Assembly (NCBI RefSeq): GCF_030689685.1
Contig: NZ_JAUYEY010000041.1
Span: 1-54,662, forward strand
DNA length: 54,662 nt
Source of the DNA: Polaromonas sp.
GTDB lineage: Bacteria > Pseudomonadota > Gammaproteobacteria > Burkholderiales > Burkholderiaceae_C
Direction: 5' to 3'
In this document: positions 42,468-52,747 of the stretch, in pieces
How the letters are laid out: each line of letters opens with the position of its first letter
Numbering within the stretch: position 1 is the stretch's first letter
Made by a program: the position numbers and the translations under genes
Notes under the pieces: generated by a model
Database searches by the model: none
What the model was told of the DNA's origin: nothing
What the model saw: only the letters and a program-made list of their open reading frames with translations

Positions 42468-45362
42468 ATGAAACTTATGGGCTGGAGAGTTTGGTTGACT
42501 GGTTTGCGCCCCCGGCTGGTTCTGGTGGCGCTGCTAGGCCTGTTGCCCCTGTTTGTGACCGCCTTGTCTTCGGCGCTGCCGACGACGCTTGTTGTTGCGA
42601 TGGCGGTGCTCGGCCTGGTGCTTGCGGGATGGGCGGGCGAGGGGCTGGTGCTGGCGCCGCTGCGCCGGCAGCAGCAGGACAGGCGCCTCGATGGTGTGGG
42701 CGACCAGGCGCTGGAAAATACCGAACATGCGCTGCAACTGACACGCGACCGCCTGCGCACCGCGCAACGCATAGGCCGGATCGGAAACTGGGACTTCGAC
42801 ATCGCCAGCAACCGGGTCTGGTGGTCGGATGAGACCTATGACATCTACGGGCTGGCGCGCGGGACGGCGACCTCGCCGGTTGGCGGTTACCAGGGCGTGT
42901 TGTCTCATGTGTTTGCGGAGGACCGCGAAGATTATGAAGCGGCGCAAAAACTTTTCTTCGCTGGCCGAGGCAAGCTCGACATTGAGCACCGCATCGTCAG
43001 GGCCGATGGCGAGGTACGTTGGGTGCATGGGCTCGGTGAGTCGGTTGTGGATGCGCAAGGCCGTCCCGCCACCCTGTCGGGCACGGTGCAGGACATCACC
43101 GAACGCAAACTCGCCGAGGCAGCCTTGCGCGCGAGCGAGGTGCAGTTTCACCTGCTGACAGACGCCATGCCACAGATTGTCTGCATGATGCGTGCGGATG
43201 GCTGGCTCACCTATTTCAACCAGACGTGGTTGGAATACACCGGCCTGTCCATGGACCAAAGCCTGGGCCGGGGCTGGACGCAGCTGATCCATCCGGACGA
43301 CCGGGCGCGTGTTGCCCAGCGCTGGGAGGAGGCAAGCGAAAGCGGTGAAACCTACGAGATCGAATACCGCCTGCGCCGGTCCGACGGCAGCTACCGCTGG
43401 ATGCTGGGCCGCGCACACCCGCTGTCCGAGGCCGCCGGCCAGGCCACCCAATGGCTGGGCACGTTCACCGACATCCACGACCTCAAGGACGCGACCGAGC
43501 AGCTTGAAAAGAACATGTTCATGAACCGCATTGCCGGCCGCATGGCGCGCCTGGGCGGTTGGACCATTGACCTGCCCGAACGCAAGCTGACCTGGTCGGA
43601 TGAAAACTGCGCCATCCATGAGGTGCCGCCGGGCTACGTGCCGACCCTGGACGAGGGCATCGGCTACTTTCTGCCTGAAGACCGGCCCCAGGTGATTCGG
43701 CTGGTTGAAGCCTGCGCTGCGAAGGGCACACCGTATGAATTCATCCTGCCCAAAATGACCGCGAAAGGGCGGCGCATCTGGGTTCGCTCACTGGGAGAGG
43801 CGGTACGTGATACCGACGGAAACATCATCCGGCTGCAGGGCGCTTTCCAGGACATCACCGAGCAGAGGGCCGCCGAGACACGCACGCTGGCGCTGGAGGC
43901 ACGCATGATGTCCACGCTGGAGAGCATCACCGACGGTTTCAGCCTGATGGACCGCAACTGGCGCTTCACCTTCCTCAACAGCCAGGCCGAGCGCATGCTG
44001 CAGCGGCCCACCGGCGAGCTGCTTGGCAAAAACCTGTGGGAGGAGTTTCCCGACATTGCGGGCACCCCCGTCGAGCAGGAATACCGCGCGGCGGTGGCCG
44101 AGCAGCGCACCACCCGCTTCGAGGCCTTTTACCGGCCGCTGCAGACGTGGTTTGTTTTTCACGTTTATCCGACGGAAGCCGGAACCGCCGTGTATTTTCA
44201 GGACATCACCCAGCGGCGCGAGGAACAGGCGCAGTTGCGCCTGCTGGAGACGGCGGTGTCCCGCCTCAACGACATGGTGGTTATCACCGAGGCCCGGTCG
44301 GACAAGGACGGCGGCCCGCGCGTTGTGTTTGTCAACGATGCCTTTGAACGCCAGACCGGCTACAGCCGTGAAGAAGCCCTGGGGCAGAGTGTGATGCTGC
44401 TCTGGGGGACCACGCACCAGCAGACCGAGTTGCATCGCATACGTGCCGCGATAGACCGCTGCCATCCGGTGCGCACTGAAATGGCGATCCACACCAAAAA
44501 CGGCAACCTGCTCTGGCTTGAGATCGACATCGCTCCGATTGCCGGCGAGTCCGGCAAGTTCACGCATTGGGTCGCGGTCGAGCGCGACATCACGGAGCGC
44601 AGGCAGCAACAGCAAGAAATCCTCAGTCTCAACAGCGAGTTGGAGCAGCGGGTGTTGCTTCGCACCGGCCAGCTCGCCGAAGTCAACAAGGAGCTGGAGT
44701 CGTTTGCCTATTCGGTTTCGCATGACCTGCGCTCGCCGCTCAATACCGTGGACGGGTTCAGCCAGTTGCTGCTCAAAAGTGATGCGGGCAATGTCAGCGC
44801 CAAGGGCCTGCACTACCTGGAGCGCATACGCGCAGGCGTCAAGCAGATGGGCGATTTGATCGAAGGTCTGCTGACCCTGGCGCACCTGTCGCGCGAAGAG
44901 ATCAAGTCAGAGTCGGTGGATCTGTCGGCCATGGCACGGGCGATTGAGCAGGCGTACCGCGAGCGCGAGCCGCAGCGCCAGGTGCAATTCCAAATCGACG
45001 ACGGGCTGCGCACCCACGGTGACCCACGGCTTCTCACCGCAGTGCTGCAAAACCTGCTCGGCAATGCGTGGAAGTTCAGTGCCCGGCAAGAAGTGGCCCG
45101 GATCGAGGTGGGCTGCAAGCCGGCCGCAGGCGGCGAGGCCGTCTTTTACGTTCGTGACAACGGCGTCGGCTTTGACATGGCGTTTGCGCACAAGCTGTTC
45201 GGCACCTTTGAACGCCTGCATTCACTGGGCGATTTTCCTGGCACCGGCATCGGCCTGGCGACGGTCAAACGCGTGATTGAGCGCCACGGCGGGCGCATCT
45301 GGGCAGACAGCAAGCCTGGCGAGGGTGCGACCTTTTATTTCACCCTCGGGCAAGCGATGTAG
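42468..45362 (+). CDS. Multi-PAS membrane sensor histidine kinase
   Basis: The protein is 964 residues from ATG 42468; a much longer open frame exists upstream but is antisense to the dehalogenase. Two membrane helices (about 15-35 and 38-60) are followed by five PAS/PAC units at about 100-215, 225-340, 350-465, 480-585 and 595-712 (each ends near QDITERK, TDIHDLK, QDITEQR, QDITQRR, RDITERR), then HisKA with SVSHDLRSPLNT (His752) and HATPase (VRDNGVGFD, FPGTGIGLA). There is no receiver domain and no regulator gene beside it, so the partner is elsewhere. Confidence 0.9.
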   Translation: MKLMGWRVWLTGLRPRLVLVALLGLLPLFVTALSSALPTTLVVAMAVLGLVLAGWAGEGLVLAPLRRQQQDRRLDGVGDQALENTEHALQLTRDRLRTAQRIGRIGNWDFDIASNRVWWSDETYDIYGLARGTATSPVGGYQGVLSHVFAEDREDYEAAQKLFFAGRGKLDIEHRIVRADGEVRWVHGLGESVVDAQGRPATLSGTVQDITERKLAEAALRASEVQFHLLTDAMPQIVCMMRADGWLTYFNQTWLEYTGLSMDQSLGRGWTQLIHPDDRARVAQRWEEASESGETYEIEYRLRRSDGSYRWMLGRAHPLSEAAGQATQWLGTFTDIHDLKDATEQLEKNMFMNRIAGRMARLGGWTIDLPERKLTWSDENCAIHEVPPGYVPTLDEGIGYFLPEDRPQVIRLVEACAAKGTPYEFILPKMTAKGRRIWVRSLGEAVRDTDGNIIRLQGAFQDITEQRAAETRTLALEARMMSTLESITDGFSLMDRNWRFTFLNSQAERMLQRPTGELLGKNLWEEFPDIAGTPVEQEYRAAVAEQRTTRFEAFYRPLQTWFVFHVYPTEAGTAVYFQDITQRREEQAQLRLLETAVSRLNDMVVITEARSDKDGGPRVVFVNDAFERQTGYSREEALGQSVMLLWGTTHQQTELHRIRAAIDRCHPVRTEMAIHTKNGNLLWLEIDIAPIAGESGKFTHWVAVERDITERRQQQQEILSLNSELEQRVLLRTGQLAEVNKELESFAYSVSHDLRSPLNTVDGFSQLLLKSDAGNVSAKGLHYLERIRAGVKQMGDLIEGLLTLAHLSREEIKSESVDLSAMARAIEQAYREREPQRQVQFQIDDGLRTHGDPRLLTAVLQNLLGNAWKFSARQEVARIEVGCKPAAGGEAVFYVRDNGVGFDMAFAHKLFGTFERLHSLGDFPGTGIGLATVKRVIERHGGRIWADSKPGEGATFYFTLGQAM

Positions 45363-45381
45363 GTGACCACTCACCTAGGAT

Positions 45382-45437
45382 GCTATTGATTTGATAGCTG
45401 ATGGCGCCCGCCCGGTATGGGCTGGAGCCACTTTTTA
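45382..45437. repeat. Dispersed intergenic repeat, copy B
   Basis: The core GCTATTGATTTGATAGC (45382-45398) is followed by TGATGGCGCCCGCC and GGGCTGGAGCCA. It lies between the kinase stop and the convergent phasin stop. The shared blocks with the copies at 11023 and 46107 define the family. Confidence 0.65.
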
Positions 45438-45454
45438 CTTATAAAAAGCCGGAT

Positions 45455-45979
45455 TCAGGCGGCTTTGGCACGGCGCTGGCTGAAGGCCGACGCGCGTTTG
45501 GCGCTGACCGTGGTGACGTCGTCACCGGCGATCTTGCCGGCCAGGTCGGCGGTTTTCTGCTCGAGCTGTGCGGCCAGCTTGCTCAGCGCCAAGGCGCCGG
45601 GCGCGGTGACCTGGGCAATCGTGGACAGGGTGTTGACGCCGGTCTTTTCTTCAAACAGGGCAGCGTTGGCAGAAGCGCGCTCGACGCCGGACTCAAGAAC
45701 CTTGACGAGCTGGTTCACGACCTGCTGGGCGCCGCTGCTGGTCAGGCTCAGGCCCCTGGTGTAATAAACGCTGAAGGCCAGTTGGGCGGCGCGAGCGTTT
45801 TTGGCGGTTTCGGCCGTCAGTTCCGAGCGCGACTCGCGCAGGGCCTTGTTCCAGCGCTGCTCCAGCAGGCTGACCACACGCTCGCCGCCAGCGCGGTAGG
45901 CATCGATCATGTTTTTGGCAGTGTTGCCGTAGGCTTCGATCAGGTCGGTGGCCACGGTGGACAGGTTTTTGGCAGTCAT
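45455..45979 (-). CDS. Phasin family protein
   Basis: The 174-residue, entirely helical protein (STVATDLIEAYGNTAKNMID, ARAAQLAFSVYYTRGLSLTS, KLAAQLEQKTADLAGKIAGD) matches the polyhydroxyalkanoate granule-associated phasins of Comamonadaceae, with a basic Ala-rich tail (SAFSQRRAKAA). Phasins coat PHA granules and set their size. No PHA synthase gene is in the window. The copy C repeat lies upstream. Confidence 0.75.
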   Translation of the reverse strand: MTAKNLSTVATDLIEAYGNTAKNMIDAYRAGGERVVSLLEQRWNKALRESRSELTAETAKNARAAQLAFSVYYTRGLSLTSSGAQQVVNQLVKVLESGVERASANAALFEEKTGVNTLSTIAQVTAPGALALSKLAAQLEQKTADLAGKIAGDDVTTVSAKRASAFSQRRAKAA

Positions 45980-46106
45980 GGGGTTTCCTTGGGGTGGGTT
46001 GGAAGATGCTCCATCTTCAGGGTTTCTACTAGTGGATACAACCTAGCCAAGAATCTTTCTTAGAGGTGCCTGCCCAGAACGGGCATGACATTGCAGGCGC
46101 GAATCT

Positions 46107-46164
46107 GCTCCTATTTTAATAGCTGCTTACGCTTGTCCGGCAAGGGCTGGAGGCCATTTTGACA
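46107..46164. repeat. Dispersed intergenic repeat, copy C
   Basis: The copy reads CTCCTATTTTAATAGCTGCT, then TACGC...CAAGGGCTGGAGGCC and TTTTGAC. It shares GATAGC-like and GGGCTGGAG blocks with copies A and B but has a shorter dyad. It sits just after the M23 peptidase stop in the 191-base spacer. Confidence 0.65.
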
Positions 46165-46170
46165 TGAAAT

Positions 46171-47049
46171 TCAGGCCGAAAACAGCGCCGGGTCCACCAT
46201 GGTGCGGTTCAGCATCACGCCCCAGTGCAGGTGCGGGCCGGTCACGCGGCCGGTCGCGCCGACGGCGCCCAGGCGCGCACTGGTGGGCAGCAGGTCGCCC
46301 GGCTGGGCGTCCATCGCACTCAGGTGGCAATACATGCTCAGCAGCCCGCCGCCGTGGTCTAGCCAGACCGTGCCGCCGTTGAAAAAGTAGTCGCCGCTGT
46401 CGATGACCCGGCCCGGCAGCGGCGCCAGCACCGGCGTGCCGGTGCCCGCCGCGATGTCCATGCCGCTGTGCGGGTTGCGCGCCTGGCCGTTGAACACACG
46501 CCGCAGCCCGAACGAACTCGACTTGCGCCCTGGCACCGGCACCCGCATGCGCAGCGAGGCCGGCAGCGGCTGGCTGAAGGTCGCCATCACGGTTTCCTGG
46601 TGCGCGCGCTCACGCTCGTGACGCGCCAGGTCCTCGGGCGACAGGTCCACCGTGCGCGGCGAGACTTTGAGTTGTTGTTCGCTGTAGCGTTTGGGCGCGA
46701 TGGTGTAGCGCACTTGACGCAGGCCGTCTTCCGGCGTTTGGACGCTGATGCTGGCTTCGCCCGGCGCGGCAGCAAGTGCAACGCCGACCAGCGCTGTCCA
46801 CTCGATCACGTCGCCGATCACCAGCAGCGGCAGCTCGCCCTGGTGCGCCACCGGCCGTTGCGCCGACGGGCCCAGCGACAGCCGCGCCACGCCGCCGGGC
46901 ACCTGCAAAGCGCGCGGCCAGACGGTTGAATTGGAAGGTGATGCCGCAAACGCTGTGCGGGGCAGGGCCAGCAGGCCCAATGCGCCCAGCAGCGCCGTGC
47001 GGCGGGAAAGTGCAAGGCTTGTGAGGTTTGGGACTGCAGAAGAAAACAC
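46171..47049 (-). CDS. M23-family peptidoglycan endopeptidase (LytM domain)
   Basis: The 292-residue exported protein has a signal peptide with SRRTALLGALGLLALPRTAF, an N-terminal beta domain and a C-terminal LytM domain: NPHSGMDIAAGTGTPVLAPL (zinc His and Asp), then MYCHLSAMD and GPHLHWGVMLN (zinc His). All zinc residues are present, so it should be an active endopeptidase acting on peptide cross-links. The next gene lies 18 bases upstream of its start. Confidence 0.88.
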   Translation of the reverse strand: MFSSAVPNLTSLALSRRTALLGALGLLALPRTAFAASPSNSTVWPRALQVPGGVARLSLGPSAQRPVAHQGELPLLVIGDVIEWTALVGVALAAAPGEASISVQTPEDGLRQVRYTIAPKRYSEQQLKVSPRTVDLSPEDLARHERERAHQETVMATFSQPLPASLRMRVPVPGRKSSSFGLRRVFNGQARNPHSGMDIAAGTGTPVLAPLPGRVIDSGDYFFNGGTVWLDHGGGLLSMYCHLSAMDAQPGDLLPTSARLGAVGATGRVTGPHLHWGVMLNRTMVDPALFSA

Positions 47050-47066
47050 AGTGACGTGGGTGGCGT

Positions 47067-47285
47067 TTATGCCTTTTCCCAGACGATTTTGCCGTCGCGC
47101 AGGTAGTCGTCGAACTGGATTTTGGGAATGGCGGTCACGCCCGCCACGCCGTCGCCAGCGTCCCAGCTCAGGGTGGCGCTGTCCGGCTCCAGCGCCACTT
47201 CCACACGCCCCGGTGGTATCGGGATGGGCGCGCCATCGCCAGGGGTGTAGGTCACGTCACCAACGATGGTTGCGAATTGGGGCAT
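47067..47285 (-). CDS. Hypothetical 72-residue protein
   Basis: The small acidic protein (MPQFATIVGDVTYTPGDGAP, VEVALEPDSATLSWDAGDGV, IQFDDYLRDGKIVW) is beta-rich and soluble. I do not recognise a named family, though its even composition and position in front of the peptidase gene argue for a real gene. An AGGAAA ribosome site precedes the ATG. Confidence 0.65.
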   Translation of the reverse strand: MPQFATIVGDVTYTPGDGAPIPIPPGRVEVALEPDSATLSWDAGDGVAGVTAIPKIQFDDYLRDGKIVWEKA

Positions 47286-47395
47286 GGTTTTTTCCTTGAA
47301 GGGTTGCAGGTTATCACTTCATGCCATTAAGCCTGAAGGCAGGACGGCCTGATGTCAGTCAAAGGCGTTTTTTCCGCCGGGCGCCAGCAGCTTGT

Positions 47396-48244
47396 TCAGC
47401 CGCAGCTCGCGCCCGCCGCGCGGCGGAAGCTCGCGCCCTGCGCCAGCGCCATATGGCCCTGCGCCGAGGCGATGCGCAATACATCGTCTGCCGCCTGCAG
47501 CACCAGCTCACCGCTGCTGCCCGCTGGCGTGCGCAGCTCGGTGCCGCTGATGGTGCCGGCCAGCGCCCGCGTGCGATTGCGCCAGGCCAGCGTGCCGGCA
47601 AAGGCTTGGTAGGTTTGTGTCAGCGTGATACTGGCGCCGCGCAGCAGCCCGGTTGCGCACCACAGTCCATCGACTTGAGCGGGCACAGTCCACAGGTGGA
47701 TCTGGCTCGACTTCTCGCGGCCCACCGCCTTGTTGGGCACAGCCACCACCGTCGTGCGGTCGGGCTTCCAGGCGCCCATGTCCCAGTCGTGCGAGACGAT
47801 GCGAGTGCCCGGCTTGAGCGCGAGCAGGGCAGGGCGCAACTGCAGGTTGAACTCCGGCAGCAGATACATGGTGATCACGGTGGCCGACGCCAGGTCGGTC
47901 TTGAACAGGTCTTGCACCCGAAACTCGACCTTGTTCGCCACGCCGGCGTTGCGTGCGCTGGCCTTGCTGCGCTCCACCAACGACGGGTCGATCTCCACGC
48001 CCAGGCCGGTCGCTTCAAATCGCTTGGCTGCCAGGATCACGATACGGCCGTCACCCGAGCCGAGGTCAATCACATGGTCGCCGCGCTTGACGCCGGCGCT
48101 GTTCAACATTTCGAGCGTGACGTTGTCGGGGGAGATGATGAAGGGGACTTCTTCGAGGGGTTGGGCGTGGGCTTCGAGCGCTAAGAAATAAAACGTCAAT
48201 GCAAAGAGAGCGTATAAAAAAATTGGAGCAAGAGCTTTTTGCAT
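47396..48244 (-). CDS. Secreted or membrane-anchored SAM-methyltransferase-fold protein
   Basis: The 282-residue protein has an N-terminal hydrophobic segment (FLYALFALTFYFLALEAHA) like a signal peptide, then a class I methyltransferase domain with motif I VIDLGSGDGRIVILAA and GLGVEIDPSLVERSKASARN, and motif post-I QDLFKTDLASATVITMYLLP. A C-terminal beta-rich domain of about 90 residues follows. A methyltransferase fold behind a signal peptide is odd because SAM is cytoplasmic; the segment may be an anchor. The gene is single. Confidence 0.8.
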   Translation of the reverse strand: MQKALAPIFLYALFALTFYFLALEAHAQPLEEVPFIISPDNVTLEMLNSAGVKRGDHVIDLGSGDGRIVILAAKRFEATGLGVEIDPSLVERSKASARNAGVANKVEFRVQDLFKTDLASATVITMYLLPEFNLQLRPALLALKPGTRIVSHDWDMGAWKPDRTTVVAVPNKAVGREKSSQIHLWTVPAQVDGLWCATGLLRGASITLTQTYQAFAGTLAWRNRTRALAGTISGTELRTPAGSSGELVLQAADDVLRIASAQGHMALAQGASFRRAAGASCG

Positions 48245-48298
48245 TTACGTTTACAGCTTCAATTGATAAATTCCCAATTGTGATCAGGTCAATCACTA

Positions 48299-49696
48299 CT
48301 ATGAAGAAAATAGTCGAACGTCGTATCCCAAAGACCTTAGAGCTTTATTGGTGCGATTGTTTCTGGGTGGATATTCATCAGGACGAGCCCATCCGAGCGC
48401 CTCACCTAATGAGCTTGGTCCGAAATGCTCAAATCGCCATTCCGGGTTGGTTGTGGCGATCCATAAGCGTTCAGCCACGTTGCTCGGCGCCTTACCCCAA
48501 ATGAGGAAGCGCAACAACTCCACAATGCTATGTTGAGATTCCTCGCGCTCTTGCTCCCATAGCCATTTTGCGACTAAATCTAAGCGCTTGCCTACGGGTT
48601 CTGTATGTCCTTTAGGCAAACCGAGCTTCGCGTTTTGTACTTGACGGGCATGGGCTTTAAAAGCATGGACATTCTGAAATGCAGCTTGGAAGTCCTCTAG
48701 AGTCCAGCGAGAAAGTCTTTCTTCTGAAAATTCGGATTGCATCTGAGGCGCCAAATTTTTGATGAAAACATCTTCGCCGTATGGAGCTTTTGTCAAGGAG
48801 GCCCACCACTTCGCAGCATCTATTAGTGCTCGCCCGGAATTTTCACGATTTTTCAGATATGAGCTATTAACGAGCGCGACACTTTTTTTGCTTTCTTCGC
48901 CGACCTCTTCATCATCGTCCTTTCGACCCCGCACTTTCACGTAGTAGTAAGCATGAAGAAACTGATCGAAGTGAACAGTCGGATTTGCTTCGTCGGATAC
49001 CCATTCGGGACGCAAGTTGAGGCCAATGAATTCTTTACGAAGTCCTCGCAGCAACTCTAGGGTCTGCGACCACTCCTCCACAAATTTTGTAAATCCATCA
49101 GGCTTGGTCTTAGAGGTTAAACCTGGGTGCCTCTTAACTCCTTTGAGTGCATCTCGAAAGTTTGTTTTTAGTTCGCGCTTAAGTGACTCAATACGCGCCT
49201 TGCCATTTTCAATAGATGCTGTTCGAATTGCTTCGAGAAGTTCTTTTGTCAAGGAAGTCGAGTTCGCTTTCAAGTAGTCAAACTGCTGTTCCAGATAAAT
49301 TCCCAAGGTACTCTCTAATAACTCGGATTCTTCATAAAAAACGCCGCACTCCACATTTGTAAACCAGGCATTGCTTGTTAGATTAGCGGAGCCAACGTAT
49401 GCCCCATAGCCATGCCACCAAATAATTTTTGAATGGAAGTGACCGTATATCAAGCGGCAATTAACAGAACTTGGGCCATCGGTAAGAAATTGATCGAGAA
49501 CCGGTAATGCTACAGCTTCTCCTTCGTCCAGAAGCCCATAAAAAGCAAGAAATATATTGTTTGCTTTGCAATGTTCAAAGAATGGATTTTTTGCCGTTGC
49601 ATATGCTACTGCTGCTGTAACTCTGCTACAGCCCTTAGCGCCTTGGAGGATGTCCAAGAGGCGCACGCCGTTTAACTCTCCCATTACTATTTTCAC
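48299..49696 (-). CDS. Solo phospholipase-D-fold protein
   Basis: The 465-residue protein has an N-terminal PLD-like domain (VTAAVAYATAKNPFFEHCKA) with one HKD-type motif, HFHSKIIWW (His88, Lys90) followed by AYVGSANLTSNAWF, typical of PLD nucleases such as those in restriction and defence systems. About 300 helical residues follow with no recognised domain. One motif per chain implies a dimer. Its GC content is visibly lower than its neighbours and it lies next to a glnS fragment, so it was probably acquired. Phage defence is a guess. Confidence 0.75.
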   Translation of the reverse strand: MKIVMGELNGVRLLDILQGAKGCSRVTAAVAYATAKNPFFEHCKANNIFLAFYGLLDEGEAVALPVLDQFLTDGPSSVNCRLIYGHFHSKIIWWHGYGAYVGSANLTSNAWFTNVECGVFYEESELLESTLGIYLEQQFDYLKANSTSLTKELLEAIRTASIENGKARIESLKRELKTNFRDALKGVKRHPGLTSKTKPDGFTKFVEEWSQTLELLRGLRKEFIGLNLRPEWVSDEANPTVHFDQFLHAYYYVKVRGRKDDDEEVGEESKKSVALVNSSYLKNRENSGRALIDAAKWWASLTKAPYGEDVFIKNLAPQMQSEFSEERLSRWTLEDFQAAFQNVHAFKAHARQVQNAKLGLPKGHTEPVGKRLDLVAKWLWEQEREESQHSIVELLRFLIWGKAPSNVAERLWIATTNPEWRFEHFGPSSLGEALGWARPDEYPPRNNRTNKALRSLGYDVRLFSS

Positions 49697-49744
49697 GTTA
49701 GTCTTCTTTTGGCTTTATGCTTTTGACGCCGACGAGGATTACGA

Positions 49745-49955
49745 GTGGTCTATTTTTCCCACCGATTCTTCATCCCCGTCCCGATTGAACACCGCTTTCC
49801 CCGCAGCGTGATCCTTCAAGTCAGTGACAAAGTTTCCCTGCCGCTCAAACTGGAAGCGCTGGTCGGCTTCGACCTTGATCAGTGAAGGTTCTACAAACGC
49901 CCCATCATCGGGTTTCGACTCTCCAGAAAACTTGTCATCCGCTTTTGTGTGTCGC
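49745..49955 (-). pseudogene. Duplicated, diverged 3' fragment of glnS
   Basis: On the minus strand this segment reads AFVEPSLIKVEADQRFQFER, then QGNFVTDLKDHAAGKAVFNR, against AYVEPSLAKVEAGQRFQFER and HGYFVTDLKNHAAGKAVFNR at the end of glnS. DNA match is roughly 85% by eye over about 140 bases and can be followed with a gap to CTCCAGAAAA...TTGTCATCCGC. Two bases are lost near CCCGTCCCGATTG, so the last codons are out of frame. Confidence 0.8.
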
Positions 49956-49962
49956 ACGTATC

Positions 49963-50136
49963 TCAAACTGCGGGGTTACGCACCGGCGACCCTGTCCAGC
50001 TTTGCGTTGGCAACTTCAGCCCTAAAGCCGCGAGTTGTCGTTTGGCCTGCCTGGACGCGAGTTTCAAAGCTTCTTCAATCCTGGAATTTTGTGTTGGCGT
50101 GCTCCGCCTGCGTTGATAACTTTCGGGCTTGCGCAT
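49963..50136 (-). CDS. 57-residue basic protein downstream of DUF2283
   Basis: The ATG at 50136 overlaps the stop of the DUF2283 gene (TGATG), implying coupling. The protein is RKPESYQRRRSTPTQNSRIE, EALKLASRQAKRQLAALGLK and a hydrophobic-polar tail ending LPTQSWTGSPVRNPAV. It is rich in Arg and Lys and predicts one long helix, like a nucleic-acid-binding or antitoxin-like piece. No family is recognised. It stops just before the glnS fragment. Confidence 0.45.
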   Translation of the reverse strand: MRKPESYQRRRSTPTQNSRIEEALKLASRQAKRQLAALGLKLPTQSWTGSPVRNPAV

Positions 50137-50327
50137 CACGCTGCTTTTCTAAACTCAATGGGCAACAAGCCTTCTTTCTTCGCATCAAGCAGCACGATCT
50201 CAACCATCGAGCCATCTTCTGCATAGCTGATATTGGTGTGCCAGTCTTGTGACACTTCGGGCACGACAGGTTTGTCCGACACGCGGATTTGCAGGATGTC
50301 GTCGTTCTCGAAATAGATGCTTTTCAT
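50136..50327 (-). CDS. DUF2283 small protein (copy 2)
   Basis: The 63-residue protein (MKSIYFENDDILQIRVSDKP, ISYAEDGSMVEIVLLDAKKE) fits the DUF2283 pattern of a strand-rich fold with a conserved V-D/E-x-x-x-L ending. It is clearly related in layout to the neighbour at 50371 but shares little sequence. Such proteins commonly sit beside small toxins or HigB/DUF4258-like proteins. It is coupled to the 57-residue gene after it. Confidence 0.7.
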   Translation of the reverse strand: MKSIYFENDDILQIRVSDKPVVPEVSQDWHTNISYAEDGSMVEIVLLDAKKEGLLPIEFRKAA

Positions 50328-50370
50328 GGCCGGGTTTCAGGCGACGGGCTTCGGGTTTTTCTGCCAGACC

Positions 50371-50586
50371 TCACGCGGCCAGCAGTGCCCCTAGCGGTAG
50401 ATGGGACACTGACAAGTTGTGGATGTCCGCCCGTTGGCTGGCGTGCTGCACGTCAATGCCCACCAGCGCGCCGTTGGCGTCGAAGTCGAGAACGACGCCG
50501 TCTTTCACTTCGTCAGAGTCCACCGATGCCCGGTCGGCCAGGTGGATATAGAGCGAGTCGGTCGCCTTGTCGTACGAAATTTTCAT
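50371..50586 (-). CDS. DUF2283 small protein (copy 1)
   Basis: The 71-residue protein starts MKISYDKATDSLYIHLADRA and continues DGVVLDFDANGALVGIDVQH, the textbook DUF2283 sequence. Its ATG overlaps the stop of the partner gene at 50583 by four bases. The family is of unknown function and is widely suspected to be an antitoxin because of its linkage. Ile/Val and Asp positions of the core are all kept. Confidence 0.85.
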   Translation of the reverse strand: MKISYDKATDSLYIHLADRASVDSDEVKDGVVLDFDANGALVGIDVQHASQRADIHNLSVSHLPLGALLAA

Positions 50587-50816
50587 GGTGAGAATCTCCG
50601 ATCTGGAAATGCATTGTGCACGGTAACGCCGTCTTCAAGGGTGACCACGCGCAGGTAGCGCTTGAGCTCTTCAATCCACACCCAATGGCGAATGCGGCCG
50701 TCCTCTGTTTGAACCTCGCGGCGAACAGGTGCCGACAGTGCCAGCAACAACCATTCTTCCCGGATATAAGGCCTTTTGGCCATCACATCATTGCGGAAAT
50801 AGGCGGTTGTCTCCAT
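50583..50816 (-). CDS. 77-residue DUF4258-like partner of DUF2283
   Basis: The protein (KRPYIREEWLLLALSAPVRR, EVQTEDGRIRHWVWIEELKR, LRVVTLEDGVTVHNAFPDRR) has the compact fold of small proteins that precede DUF2283 genes. The conserved RVVTLEDG...HNAFPDR ending is like RelE/DUF4258 toxins. The start lies three bases after the glnS stop. I am sure of the linkage, less of the domain name. Confidence 0.7.
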   Translation of the reverse strand: METTAYFRNDVMAKRPYIREEWLLLALSAPVRREVQTEDGRIRHWVWIEELKRYLRVVTLEDGVTVHNAFPDRRFSP

Positions 50817-50819
50817 GCT

Positions 50820-52601
<1,782 letters not shown>

Positions 52602-52747
52602 GGCCTTGATTCTAGGCGGTGGCCGCTGGGCCGGCGGGTTTGAAGCTTACGTTTTGCTACGCACTTCACCGAGCATTCGGTAGGCGGTTTACGGTGTGCC
52701 GCGTTTAATACACACAAGCGCCAGCGCCACAACCAGGAGAAAGCAAG

